A stretch of 9,116 nt of DNA, taken from Planctomycetota bacterium (lineage in GTDB: Bacteria > Planctomycetota > Planctomycetia > Pirellulales > Lacipirellulaceae). The translations under genes and the position numbers were made by a program. The notes under the pieces are model-generated. The model was not told where the DNA came from, did no database searches, and was given only the letters and a program-made list of their open reading frames with translations. The stretch spans positions 1 through 9,116 of the forward strand of contig JAADIN010000068.1 in the NCBI GenBank assembly GCA_013151315.1, written 5' to 3'. Of the stretch, positions 1 through 5,999 are shown one piece after another (the stretch's first letter is position 1; each line of letters opens with the position of its first letter).

Positions 1-131
1 TCGTCGCCGGCGACCCGTTTGTCGTAGATCATTTTGTTGATCCGACCAAACAAGTAGGGCGGCAAACGATTGACGCGTTCTGCGACTTCCACTTGGAAGG
101 GGGGATTGCTAGACGAAGGGTCGGTAGACAT
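1..131 (-). CDS. Class I/II aminotransferase, N-terminal fragment (cut by window edge)
   Basis: The minus strand from ATG at 131 is open to the window edge, giving 43 codons that begin MSTDPSSSNPPF and continue VNRLPPYLFGRINKMIYD, then KRVAGDD. The block RLPPYLFGRIN followed by K-R-x-A-G-D-D is the typical start of pyridoxal-phosphate aminotransferases of the LL-diaminopimelate/alanine aminotransferase type, where the next residues normally read (V)IDLGMGNP. Such enzymes transfer amino groups between amino acids and 2-oxo acids in lysine, alanine or aspartate metabolism. The PLP lysine and the whole catalytic core lie outside the window, so the substrate cannot be stated. No strong Shine-Dalgarno sequence is visible upstream of the ATG. 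It lies downstream of the double parvulin gene on the same strand, 185 bp away, with hairpins between them, so it is probably separately transcribed. Confidence 0.72.
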   Translation of the reverse strand, partial: MSTDPSSSNPPFQVEVAERVNRLPPYLFGRINKMIYDKRVAGD

Positions 132-211
132 AGGCTCAATTCGGTGGGGGACTGGGGGAGAAGACCAAGTATACCCGTTGTCGGTTCGCAGCCCAATGGA
201 GGGGCGAGTAG

Positions 212-233
212 CCGGAGGCACACCTGCCTCCGG
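212..233. repeat. Perfect 9-bp hairpin in the aminotransferase upstream region
   Basis: CCGGAGGCA (212-220) and TGCCTCCGG (225-233) form a perfect 9-bp inverted repeat around a 4-nt loop. No T tract follows on either strand, so it is not a standard intrinsic terminator. It lies about 80 bp upstream of the aminotransferase start and 84 bp beyond the parvulin gene stop. It could stabilise or terminate the upstream transcript or be a dispersed palindrome. Confidence 0.5.
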
Positions 234-265
234 GGTGCTTTAGAGAGTAATGGCTCAGAGCGAGC

Positions 266-316
266 GTGCCCGGACCGCGTGCCCGGACCGCGTGCCCGGA
301 CCGCGTGGCGGTCCGG
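266..316. repeat. Three 13-bp tandem repeats ending in a hairpin at the parvulin gene stop
   Basis: GTGCCCGGACCGC occurs three times without a gap (266-278, 279-291, 292-304). It is followed by GCGGTCCGG (308-316), the reverse complement of the CCGGACCGC core. The last repeat and this inverted copy form a 9-bp stem with a 3-nt loop (296-304/308-316), and either of the other two copies could pair with it instead. On the minus strand this begins at the TAG stop (317-319) of the parvulin gene, so it sits where a terminator or 3'-end stabilising structure would be expected. There is no T tract. Confidence 0.7.
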
Positions 317-2248
317 CTATGGGCCTGCTGTGGGGCGGACGGCTGCATCTCGATGAGCATCGGCTTGACGTTTGACCGGAGCGAGCGAAGTGCCCGACAG
401 GTAATTGTCGATCCGAGATTGACCGCGAATCGATTCAAATTTCTCTGCCATCGCCAGCCGCAATTTTTTTTCGTAAATGTCCTTTTGCAGAATCTCCTGC
501 ACGTCGGACTGATGGACATCGATTCGCTCGGTGCGGCCCTCGCAAAGCAAGACAATAAACTTGTCGCCCACCTGCACGATCCCCGGGCCCGGCTGGAGAT
601 CGAATGCAACGTCTTCGAGTTGCGGTTGGCCTCCAAAACGCCCCAGCGGTGGCACCTCGCCTCGCAACGCTTTGCTCGTGGGCTCGATCGAGTACTCCTC
701 GGCAAGGTCGCCAAAGTACTGGACGGTTGGAGTGCGACGCGCTTTGTCCCATACCTCTTGCGCTCGCCGCATGGTTCCCAGCACGATCGCTCGGCATCGA
801 ACTCGCTCGCCATAGTTGGCCTCGAAACCCTTTTGGATATCTTCCTGAGAAATTTTTACGTCTTCCGCGGTCAGCTTTTTCAGCGCCGCCGAGGGCCAAA
901 CCGAATCTCGCATGTATTGATCGCGGCTGAGCCCTTGCTCATTGGCGATTTTCTCCATCCACTGCACGAGATCAACCTCTCCCTTTTCGTCGAACACGCC
1001 CGACAGTTCGGCCGCATGGCGGATTTCTGCTTGCAAGTCGTCTTCCGAAACGGTCAGCTGAACCTGTTTCAGAGTTTGCTCGAGCAGAAGTTGGGAAATT
1101 TCGGTTTCGAGCACCTCTTCGCCGTGACGAAGCATGCATTCTTGGCCCAGTTCTTTCATCGTAATACGATCGCCATTCACCAGCGCCACCACCCCCGGCA
1201 GCGTCTCTCGTAGTTGCGGGTCGTTGTAGACATTTTGGATCGTCGCCGAAGCTTGCAACTGGGCGAATAACTGATGGGCCATCTGGCGAAGCTTTTCGTC
1301 TTTGATCTTTTCGACAATCTGCTGCTTGGTTTTCTCGCGATCCACTTGCCGTGGCTCAAGGTGCCCTTCGCATTTGAGAATCACAAACTGCTCGGCCACG
1401 CGGATGATCGACGAAATTTGCCCCGGTTCGAGTCCAAACGCTTCCTTCTCGAGTTTTGAATCACCCACATGGCGGCGAATCGGTTGGATCAATCCGCCCA
1501 CACTGGCGCTGTTGATGTCGATCGAATGTTCGATAGCCAGACGCGCAAAATTGTCGGGCTGGGCCGTTAGCTGGGTGTGGATCTGACGAGCCAAGTCGGC
1601 GTTGCCTACCGCGATCAGTCGCGTCCGAACCATCGGGCCGAATTCTTTCTCGAACGCCTTATTGATTTCGTCATCCGAAACCTGCAAGTCGGCCGCGGCA
1701 AGTTTCCGCAACGCGAGTGTAGGCCAAACAATGTCGCGAGCGTACTCTTGCGCCGTGATGTCGCGCTCTTGGGCCAGCATTTCGAGCCACTGCTCGCGCC
1801 CAAGCTGAAAACGGGCCGCCATGCGATCAATCTCCGCAGCAATTTCTTCGTTGCTGATCGTAATCTTTCGCTTTTTGCAGTGGTTAAGGATCAACCGTTT
1901 ATTGACCAGGCTTTCGAGCACCTCTTGCCCATGACGACGGACGCAAGCGTCAAGCAAATCCTTACGACTGATGTCCTGGCCATTGACGAGCGCCATCACG
2001 TCGTGCTGCGGGCGCTCGACGCGAGGCATCGCATCGGCATTGCGCGCTGCCTTGGGTTGCGGCGCTGCCGCAGCAGTTTGATCGCCTTCGAGCGAGCGAA
2101 CTTGAATCGCCACGGCCAGCACTGCCACGGCACCAAGAAGCCAACCGAACTGGTGTTTCCACGCCCAAGCCGTTGAACGAGTGCCTAGCGGTCGCGACGT
2201 GATGCCTTTGCGAGAGGTTGCCTTGCGTGAAGTCTCTGGACGAGACAT
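317..2248 (-). CDS. Membrane-anchored protein with two tandem SurA/parvulin-like (PPIC) units
   Basis: This 643-residue protein has a basic N-terminus, one hydrophobic segment at about 34-50 (FGWLLGAVAVLAVAIQV) and a long hydrophilic remainder, so it is probably anchored in the cytoplasmic membrane with its body outside. The body is an internal duplication. Unit 1 (about 83-296) and unit 2 (about 352-571) both start with V-x-ALVNG, share (R/L)RHG(Q/E)EVLE and a D-(I/S)-VWP-(T/S) block, and end in V-x-x-(Q/K)FI-like strands closing with L-x-CEG. Each unit joins a SurA N-terminal-like helical domain to a parvulin-type peptidyl-prolyl isomerase fold; FARLAIEHSIDINSASVGG (residues 234-252) is recognisable PPIC sequence. 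The usual parvulin R-H-I strand reads VRTRLI (207-212) and VRCRAI (483-488), so the family histidine is missing in both. A folding chaperone role for exported proteins is inferred; isomerase activity is doubtful. ATG at 2248 follows GGAG with 8-nt spacing. Confidence 0.85.
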   Translation of the reverse strand: MSRPETSRKATSRKGITSRPLGTRSTAWAWKHQFGWLLGAVAVLAVAIQVRSLEGDQTAAAAPQPKAARNADAMPRVERPQHDVMALVNGQDISRKDLLDACVRRHGQEVLESLVNKRLILNHCKKRKITISNEEIAAEIDRMAARFQLGREQWLEMLAQERDITAQEYARDIVWPTLALRKLAAADLQVSDDEINKAFEKEFGPMVRTRLIAVGNADLARQIHTQLTAQPDNFARLAIEHSIDINSASVGGLIQPIRRHVGDSKLEKEAFGLEPGQISSIIRVAEQFVILKCEGHLEPRQVDREKTKQQIVEKIKDEKLRQMAHQLFAQLQASATIQNVYNDPQLRETLPGVVALVNGDRITMKELGQECMLRHGEEVLETEISQLLLEQTLKQVQLTVSEDDLQAEIRHAAELSGVFDEKGEVDLVQWMEKIANEQGLSRDQYMRDSVWPSAALKKLTAEDVKISQEDIQKGFEANYGERVRCRAIVLGTMRRAQEVWDKARRTPTVQYFGDLAEEYSIEPTSKALRGEVPPLGRFGGQPQLEDVAFDLQPGPGIVQVGDKFIVLLCEGRTERIDVHQSDVQEILQKDIYEKKLRLAMAEKFESIRGQSRIDNYLSGTSLAPVKRQADAHRDAAVRPTAGP

Positions 2249-2330
2249 AGCGGTTTCTCCATAAACCGAGTCTTAGCTGGGGTGGGTCAACGCGCGGCGG
2301 GTGCGCGAAGAAACGGGGTATCGGTAAAGA

Positions 2331-2359
2331 AGTATGCCCGATGCACGGAATGCAGGCAA
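2331..2359 (-). promoter_or_regulatory. Candidate sigma70-type promoter for the parvulin gene
   Basis: On the minus strand TTGCCT (2359-2354) and CATACT (2336-2331) are separated by 17 bp, each matching the consensus at four of six positions. It lies about 80 bp upstream of the start codon at 2248 and downstream of the hairpin that follows frr, which fits a separate transcription unit. The match is moderate and could arise by chance. Confidence 0.35.
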
Positions 2360-2390
2360 GAGAAGTTGAAGGAGTGCTAGCAGCGAGTTT

Positions 2391-2449
2391 AGTCCAGAGT
2401 CCAGAGCCTAGAGTCCAGAGCAAGAATGTCTTCCTAAGCTCTGGACTCT
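2391..2449. repeat. AGTCCAGAG direct repeats and 12-bp hairpin just after frr
   Basis: AGTCCAGAG occurs at 2391-2399, 2398-2406 and 2412-2420. AGAGTCCAGAGC (2410-2421) pairs perfectly with GCTCTGGACTCT (2438-2449) across a 16-nt loop. On the minus strand the hairpin begins 8 nt after the frr TGA stop, so it could act in termination or as a 3' stabilising structure, but no T tract follows. The extra copies of one arm allow alternative pairings. Confidence 0.6.
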
Positions 2450-2457
2450 CAGCTCCC

Positions 2458-3018
2458 TCACTCGTCCATCACTTCCACTTCTTTCGCCTTAGCCAACTCG
2501 GTGACCTTGCCTTCGTACTTCTTGGTCAGCTCTTGCGTCTCTTTCTTCGCATCGTCGCGGTCGTCCTCCGTCATTTCTTTGTCTTTTTCCGCTTGGTCGG
2601 CGTGCTTGTTGCTATCGCGGCGGATGCTGCGGATGGCGACCTTGGCCTCTTCGGCCAGCTCTTTGGTTCGGGTGACCATCGAGCGTCGGGCTTCGGTCGA
2701 CAGGGCAGGGACGTTCAGCCGAATTACTTTGCCGTCGCTCTGCGGAGTCAGTCCCAAGTTGGCCCCGACGATGCCTTTTTCGATATCTTTGATTGTCGAC
2801 GGGTCGAAAGGGCGGATGACCAGTTGCGAGGGCTCGGGAGCACTGACCGAGGCGATCTGCTTGATCGGCGTCGGCGAGCCATAGACATCGACGCGCAAGG
2901 AATCGACAAGCCCTGGATTGGCGCGGCCGGTGCGGATGCCGGTCAGGTCATTTTTAAGCTTGGAAACCGCCTTTTCCATTCGCTCTTCTGCATCAAGTTG
3001 AATTTCGTCGGCGTTCAT
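2458..3018 (-). CDS. frr: Ribosome recycling factor (RRF)
   Basis: The 186-residue product has the normal RRF length. RRF acts with EF-G to split the 70S post-termination complex so ribosomes can be reused. Diagnostic sequence includes NDLTGIRTGRANPGLVD (about 23-39), the QLVIRPFDPSTIKDIEKGI segment (about 85-103) and LNVPALSTEARR (about 121-132); the C-terminal third is a charged helix rich in K, E and D, as expected for the three-helix bundle arm. ATG at 3018 is preceded by AAAGG with about 7-nt spacing. It is the last gene of the rpsB-tsf-pyrH-frr order common in bacteria; pyrH ends 141 bp upstream and a hairpin follows the stop. Nothing is missing from the family core. Confidence 0.97.
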   Translation of the reverse strand: MNADEIQLDAEERMEKAVSKLKNDLTGIRTGRANPGLVDSLRVDVYGSPTPIKQIASVSAPEPSQLVIRPFDPSTIKDIEKGIVGANLGLTPQSDGKVIRLNVPALSTEARRSMVTRTKELAEEAKVAIRSIRRDSNKHADQAEKDKEMTEDDRDDAKKETQELTKKYEGKVTELAKAKEVEVMDE

Positions 3019-3049
3019 GAGTGTTGCCTTTTATTGAGCTGGGAAATTA

Positions 3050-3156
3050 AACCACAACGAAACAACGAGAACCACGAAAAGAAAATCACCCGCGGTCTTT
3101 GTTCCGTAGTTCCGTCGTGGTTCATTTCTTTTGTTTTCTCCGTGCCTCCGGTGGTT
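3050..3156. repeat. Degenerate long inverted repeat between pyrH and frr
   Basis: The left side starts AACCACAACGAAACAACGAG (from 3050) and the right side, read on the minus strand from 3156, starts AACCACCGGAGGCACGGAG. Both continue into A-rich stretches with GAAAA/GAAA blocks. The arms share their ends and purine-rich composition but pair imperfectly. It resembles the dispersed ACCACGGAGGCACGGAG-type repeats seen in many environmental bacterial genomes, here in a decayed copy. It fills most of the 141-bp pyrH-frr spacer and ends just before the pyrH stop codon. Confidence 0.45.
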
Positions 3157-3159
3157 ATT

Positions 3160-3900
3160 CTAGGATGCTGACGCACCGCTCGTCACCGAAGTACCAATTT
3201 TTTCACCGCGCACCGCACGTTCGATGTTACCATCTTGGCGGTAGTTGAACACCAAGAGCGGCAGATTGTGTTCCATGCAGTGGGCGATCGCCGTCGTATC
3301 CATCACGCGAAGGTTTTGATCTTGTACCTGACGGAAGGTCAGGTCGCGATAGAGCACCGCATGGGGGTTTTTCTCGGGATCTTCGCTGAAGACGCCATCC
3401 ACGCGAGTTGCCTTCATCAGGATGTCGGCCTCAAGCTCCAAGGCTTTCTGAGCCGCGGCCGTGTCGGTCGTGACAAACGGTGCTCCCGTGCCGCCAGCAA
3501 GAATGACAATGCGGCCTTTTTCGAGATGCCGTTTGGCTCGACGCCGAATGTACGGCTCGGCCACGCCATCCATTTTGACGGTGCTCATCAGACGCGTCTC
3601 GCAATCGATCGATTCGAGTGCGTCCTGCAAGGCCAATCCGTTGATGACGGTCGCAAGCATGCCCATGTAATGAGCGGTCGCTTCTTGGATGCTGGAGCTG
3701 CCTGCCGTGAATTGGGCTCCTCGGAGGATGTTGCCCCCGCCGATGACGATTGCAATTTGGACGCCCTGTTCGGCCGCGGTCTTGGTCTGCTTGGCAATAT
3801 GCACGACCTCTTGCATACTGATGCCCCGCTCGCCAGGCGGCCCGAAACTTTCGCCGGAAAGTTTTAAGACGACACGCCGATACGGGCCGGGGGTTGGCAT
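3160..3900 (-). CDS. pyrH: UMP kinase (uridylate kinase)
   Basis: From ATG at 3900 this gives 246 residues, the usual size for bacterial UMP kinase, which phosphorylates UMP to UDP with ATP in cytoplasmic pyrimidine nucleotide synthesis and belongs to the amino acid kinase fold. Visible motifs are VVLKLSGESF near the N-terminus (10-19), GGGNILRG (54-61), MGMLATVINGLALQDALE (79-96), GGTGAPFVTTDTAA (136-149) and KATRVDGVFSEDPEKNPHA (163-181), all family signatures. An in-frame upstream ATG at 4020 would add 40 residues, but that stretch overlaps the end of tsf and translates through the tsf terminator hairpin, so 3900 is preferred; the Shine-Dalgarno match there is weak (GGA about 12 nt upstream). 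It lies between tsf and frr in the conserved order. Confidence 0.96.
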   Translation of the reverse strand: MPTPGPYRRVVLKLSGESFGPPGERGISMQEVVHIAKQTKTAAEQGVQIAIVIGGGNILRGAQFTAGSSSIQEATAHYMGMLATVINGLALQDALESIDCETRLMSTVKMDGVAEPYIRRRAKRHLEKGRIVILAGGTGAPFVTTDTAAAQKALELEADILMKATRVDGVFSEDPEKNPHAVLYRDLTFRQVQDQNLRVMDTTAIAHCMEHNLPLLVFNYRQDGNIERAVRGEKIGTSVTSGASAS

Positions 3901-3940
3901 AACTTGGATTCCAAAGAGATAGGTAGTGATCTTGTGATGT

Positions 3941-3974
3941 AAAAAAAGCCGGGGGGTCGCAACCCCTCGGCTTT
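3941..3974 (-). terminator. Intrinsic terminator after tsf
   Basis: On the minus strand AAAGCCG (3974-3968) pairs with CGGCTTT (3951-3945). After one A/C mismatch, GGGG (3966-3963) pairs with CCCC (3956-3953), leaving a 6-nt loop. The T run extends to 3941, giving seven T in a row. It begins 11 nt beyond the tsf stop codon and lies upstream of pyrH, so it should end or attenuate rpsB-tsf transcripts before pyrH. Confidence 0.85.
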
Positions 3975-3985
3975 GGCTGAAGTGT

Positions 3986-4846
3986 TTAGGCCGCCGTGGT
4001 GGCGTCTGATTTTTCGTCACCCGACTCGCCCAATTGCCAGCGGATGAACCTTTTGAGTTTCATCCCGCCCGCCTGGGCTACTTTGCCGACCGTCTGTTTT
4101 TCGTCTTTTACAAAAGCTTGCTCTTCGAGCACGTGCTCGGCATAAAAATTCCGCATCCGGCCTTCGATCATCTTTTCGATGATATTCTCCGGTTTTCCTT
4201 CTTGGCGGGCCCGTTCGATTTGCAATTCGCGTTCTTCCGCGACTACGGACTCGTCCATCGCTTCTTTGTTCAATGCCTTCGGGTTCATCGCCGCGATGTG
4301 CAGACAAACTTCCTTGGCCAAATCATCGGTGCCGCCTTCCACTTCCAGAAGCACGCCGATCTTGGCCATGTGAACAAAACCACCCGAGGGGGCGTCGAAC
4401 CGCTCGATTCGGGCAAGGCGAAAGACTTCGCGAATCTTGTTTTGGATATCATCCCGTTGTTCTTCTAGCGTCGAGCCACTTTTCGACGGCGAAGGTTGCG
4501 CCCAGAGCTCCTCGGGCGAGGCAGCGCCAGGGCCCGTGGCCAACTGCTTGGCCAGATCGTCGGCCAACTGGATGAACTCTTCATTGCTCGAAACGGGGGC
4601 CGACTCGCATTGCAGCTCGACGATCGCACCAATGCTTTCGCCGACACTTGCATAAACGCCGATCCGCCCTTCATCGGTCGTGCGGTCTTGCCGCTTGCCC
4701 ATGAATTTTTTGCCCGACTCGCGTAGGGTCTGCTTGGCGACTTCCATATCTCCACCTGCCTCGCCGAGCGCTTTTTTGCACTCCATCATCGGCAGTTGGG
4801 TTTCGTCGCGTAACTGTTTCACCATCGCGGCAGTAATTTCAGCCAT
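3986..4846 (-). CDS. tsf: Translation elongation factor Ts
   Basis: The 286-residue product is EF-Ts, the nucleotide exchange factor that releases GDP from EF-Tu. The N-terminal UBA-like domain is clear: VKQLRDETQLPMMECKKALG (9-28) and A-x-x-x-LR-x-SG-x-K-x-x-x-KR (about 37-52), followed by EGRIGVYASVGESIGAIVEL (59-78). The core that normally reads with a Thr-Asp-Phe motif instead reads CESAPVSSNEEF (80-91), a notable departure. The C-terminal part has HIAAMNPKAL, ENIIEKMIEGRM and a final basic segment as in other long EF-Ts proteins. ATG at 4846 has GAGGAG 8 nt upstream, a strong ribosome binding site. rpsB ends 54 bp upstream and the pair is probably cotranscribed; a terminator follows the stop. 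Confidence 0.96.
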   Translation of the reverse strand: MAEITAAMVKQLRDETQLPMMECKKALGEAGGDMEVAKQTLRESGKKFMGKRQDRTTDEGRIGVYASVGESIGAIVELQCESAPVSSNEEFIQLADDLAKQLATGPGAASPEELWAQPSPSKSGSTLEEQRDDIQNKIREVFRLARIERFDAPSGGFVHMAKIGVLLEVEGGTDDLAKEVCLHIAAMNPKALNKEAMDESVVAEERELQIERARQEGKPENIIEKMIEGRMRNFYAEHVLEEQAFVKDEKQTVGKVAQAGGMKLKRFIRWQLGESGDEKSDATTAA

Positions 4847-4900
4847 GGCGCAATCTCCTCGTTTTTATTTCGCTGGTGGTGGGGGGCCTGGAATAGGTTC

Positions 4901-5680
4901 TCAGTCTTTTGATGCAACTTTCAAAGGACTTTTAGCAGAAGCACCCTTGGCGGAAGTCGTTTCGACGCCTTCGCTTTGTTCGAGTTGCTTGGTAGCCGCA
5001 CTGGCTTTTCCCTCAGCAATCGCGTCGGCCAAGATGTTCATAATGAGGTCGATCGAACGCATGCTGTCGTCGTTGCCAGGAATCGGCAAGTCGATCAGGT
5101 CGGGGTCGCAATCCGTGTCAATCAGCGCAACCGTGGCAATGCCCAGTTTGCGAGCTTCTTTGACGGCATTCTTTTCTTTTTTCGGATCGATGATGACCAT
5201 GCACTCGGGCAGCCGATTCATAGTTCGCATGCCATTAAGGTTGCGATACATTTTTCGGTACTCACGATTGAGCGAAGATTGCATCTTCTTCGAGTACGAG
5301 TTGATCTCTTCGCTCTCGCGGATTCTTTCTAGCTCTTCGAGGCGCGTGAGGCGACTGCGAATCGTGCGGAAATTGGTGAGCGTGCCGCCCAACCAACGAT
5401 CGTTGACATAAGGCATGCCGCAACGCTCGGCCGCTATTTGGACCGTATCGCCCGCCTGACGCTTGGTGCCAACAATCAGCGCCAAGCTGCCGCGCGATGC
5501 CACGTCGGCAAGATACTTCTTGGCTCGGAGAAGTCCACGAATCGTCTCGCGGATATCGATGATGTGAACCAGATTGCGGCGGGCGTAAATATACGGCCGC
5601 ATCTTGGGGTTCCAGCGACTCGAGCGGTGACCAAAATGGACACCCGACTCGACCAATTCTTTAACTAGAGCTGAAGACAC
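4901..5680 (-). CDS. rpsB: 30S ribosomal protein S2
   Basis: Read from GTG at 5680, this encodes 259 residues of S2, a component of the 30S head-body junction that binds 16S rRNA and S1. Family signatures are VKELVESGVHFGHRSSRWNP near the N-terminus, PYVNDRWLGGTLTNF in the middle and IDTDCDPDLIDLPIPGNDDS in the second half; the C-terminal 35 residues are a low-complexity Ala/Ser/Lys tail. An in-frame ATG at 5752 exists, but GTG at 5680 is favoured because AGGAG lies 8 nt upstream of it and S2 homology starts there (SSALVKEL); the added 24 residues do not resemble S2. It heads the rpsB-tsf-pyrH-frr cluster, with a candidate promoter and a structured leader upstream. Confidence 0.97.
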   Translation of the reverse strand: MSSALVKELVESGVHFGHRSSRWNPKMRPYIYARRNLVHIIDIRETIRGLLRAKKYLADVASRGSLALIVGTKRQAGDTVQIAAERCGMPYVNDRWLGGTLTNFRTIRSRLTRLEELERIRESEEINSYSKKMQSSLNREYRKMYRNLNGMRTMNRLPECMVIIDPKKEKNAVKEARKLGIATVALIDTDCDPDLIDLPIPGNDDSMRSIDLIMNILADAIAEGKASAATKQLEQSEGVETTSAKGASAKSPLKVASKD

Positions 5681-5821
5681 AAACAATTCTCCTACAAAAG
5701 GCACACCGGCGTCTGAGTACAGGTTTGAGTACACAGTGCCCTGCGAGGGCATCCGGCGTTGGGTAGCTACTCGGCCAGGATATTAGCTAGCAATCGGGTC
5801 CAGGCCGTACGGACCAATTGA
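5681..5821 (-). promoter_or_regulatory. Structured 5' leader of rpsB
   Basis: If transcription starts just downstream of the -10 box at 5829-5834, the rpsB mRNA has a leader of about 140 nt. It contains an imperfect stem-loop at 5791-5820 (arms CAATTGGTCC and GGACCCGATTG), a small perfect hairpin GCCCT-CGC-AGGGC (5750-5738), and two copies of GTACTCA 12 bp apart (5732-5726 and 5720-5714). In E. coli S2 represses its own rpsB-tsf mRNA through the leader; a similar role here is only an inference. Confidence 0.4.
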
Positions 5822-5828
5822 GCCCTGC

Positions 5829-5857
5829 AGTCTATCGGCTGCGGCAAAAAGCGTCAA
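5829..5857 (-). promoter_or_regulatory. Probable sigma70-type promoter for rpsB-tsf
   Basis: On the minus strand TTGACG (5857-5852, five of six consensus bases) and TAGACT (5834-5829, four of six) are separated by exactly 17 bp. It is the best promoter-like match I found in the divergent region between rpsB and the plus-strand gene, about 150 bp upstream of the rpsB start. Confidence 0.6.
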
Positions 5858-5898
5858 TCGGTCGTCCGCTATGCGATGCATGTGATTTGAGGGGTGTT

Positions 5899-5932
5899 GA
5901 CTCCGGCGATCTGTCAGATCGCGGCTATTGCG
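5899..5932 (-). repeat. Dispersed palindromic repeat, copy A
   Basis: Read on the minus strand it is CAATAGCC followed by GCGATCTG-A-CAGATCGC and CGGAGTC. The centre is a perfect 8-bp inverted repeat around one base. Copies B (7161-7194) and C (8563-8591) share the same sequence with a few changes. Copy A lies in the divergent rpsB/plus-strand gene spacer, upstream of the candidate rpsB promoter and ahead of the plus-strand gene. Confidence 0.8.
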
Positions 5933-5999
5933 ATCGCACTGTGCCTCATGCCGCCAGATTGCTACCCTTCCAGCCCCACTTTCTCGCTGGAGAGACGCA

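Noticed and set aside
266..1213. Long plus-strand open frame opposite the parvulin gene
   Set aside because: It mirrors the third-position GC bias of the real minus-strand gene, has no ribosome binding site, and begins in the 13-bp tandem repeats.
1577..2176. Plus-strand open frame of 199 codons opposite the parvulin gene
   Set aside because: It is antisense to a well-supported coding region; the product resembles nothing and has no start signals.
2391..2420. Possible CRISPR-like direct repeats
   Set aside because: The units are 9 bp and overlapping, with no regular spacers and no cas genes.
2341..3171. Plus-strand open frame across frr and its flanks
   Set aside because: It runs antisense through frr and through repeats; the apparent protein is an artefact of the opposite strand's codon use.
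3901..4020. N-terminal extension of pyrH from ATG at 4020
   Set aside because: It overlaps the end of tsf and translates the terminator stem; the UMP kinase fold begins just after ATG at 3900.
5681..5752. N-terminal extension of rpsB from ATG at 5752
   Set aside because: It has no S2 homology, and GTG at 5680 has a well-placed AGGAG.
5930..5937. GCGATCGC octamer like the cyanobacterial HIP1 motif
   Set aside because: Only one copy was seen and it is adjacent to a GATC-rich palindrome; the genes do not look cyanobacterial.
5928..5999. Earlier start for the plus-strand gene at 5928
   Set aside because: It begins inside repeat A without a ribosome binding site, while ATG at 6000 has GGAGAG at good distance.
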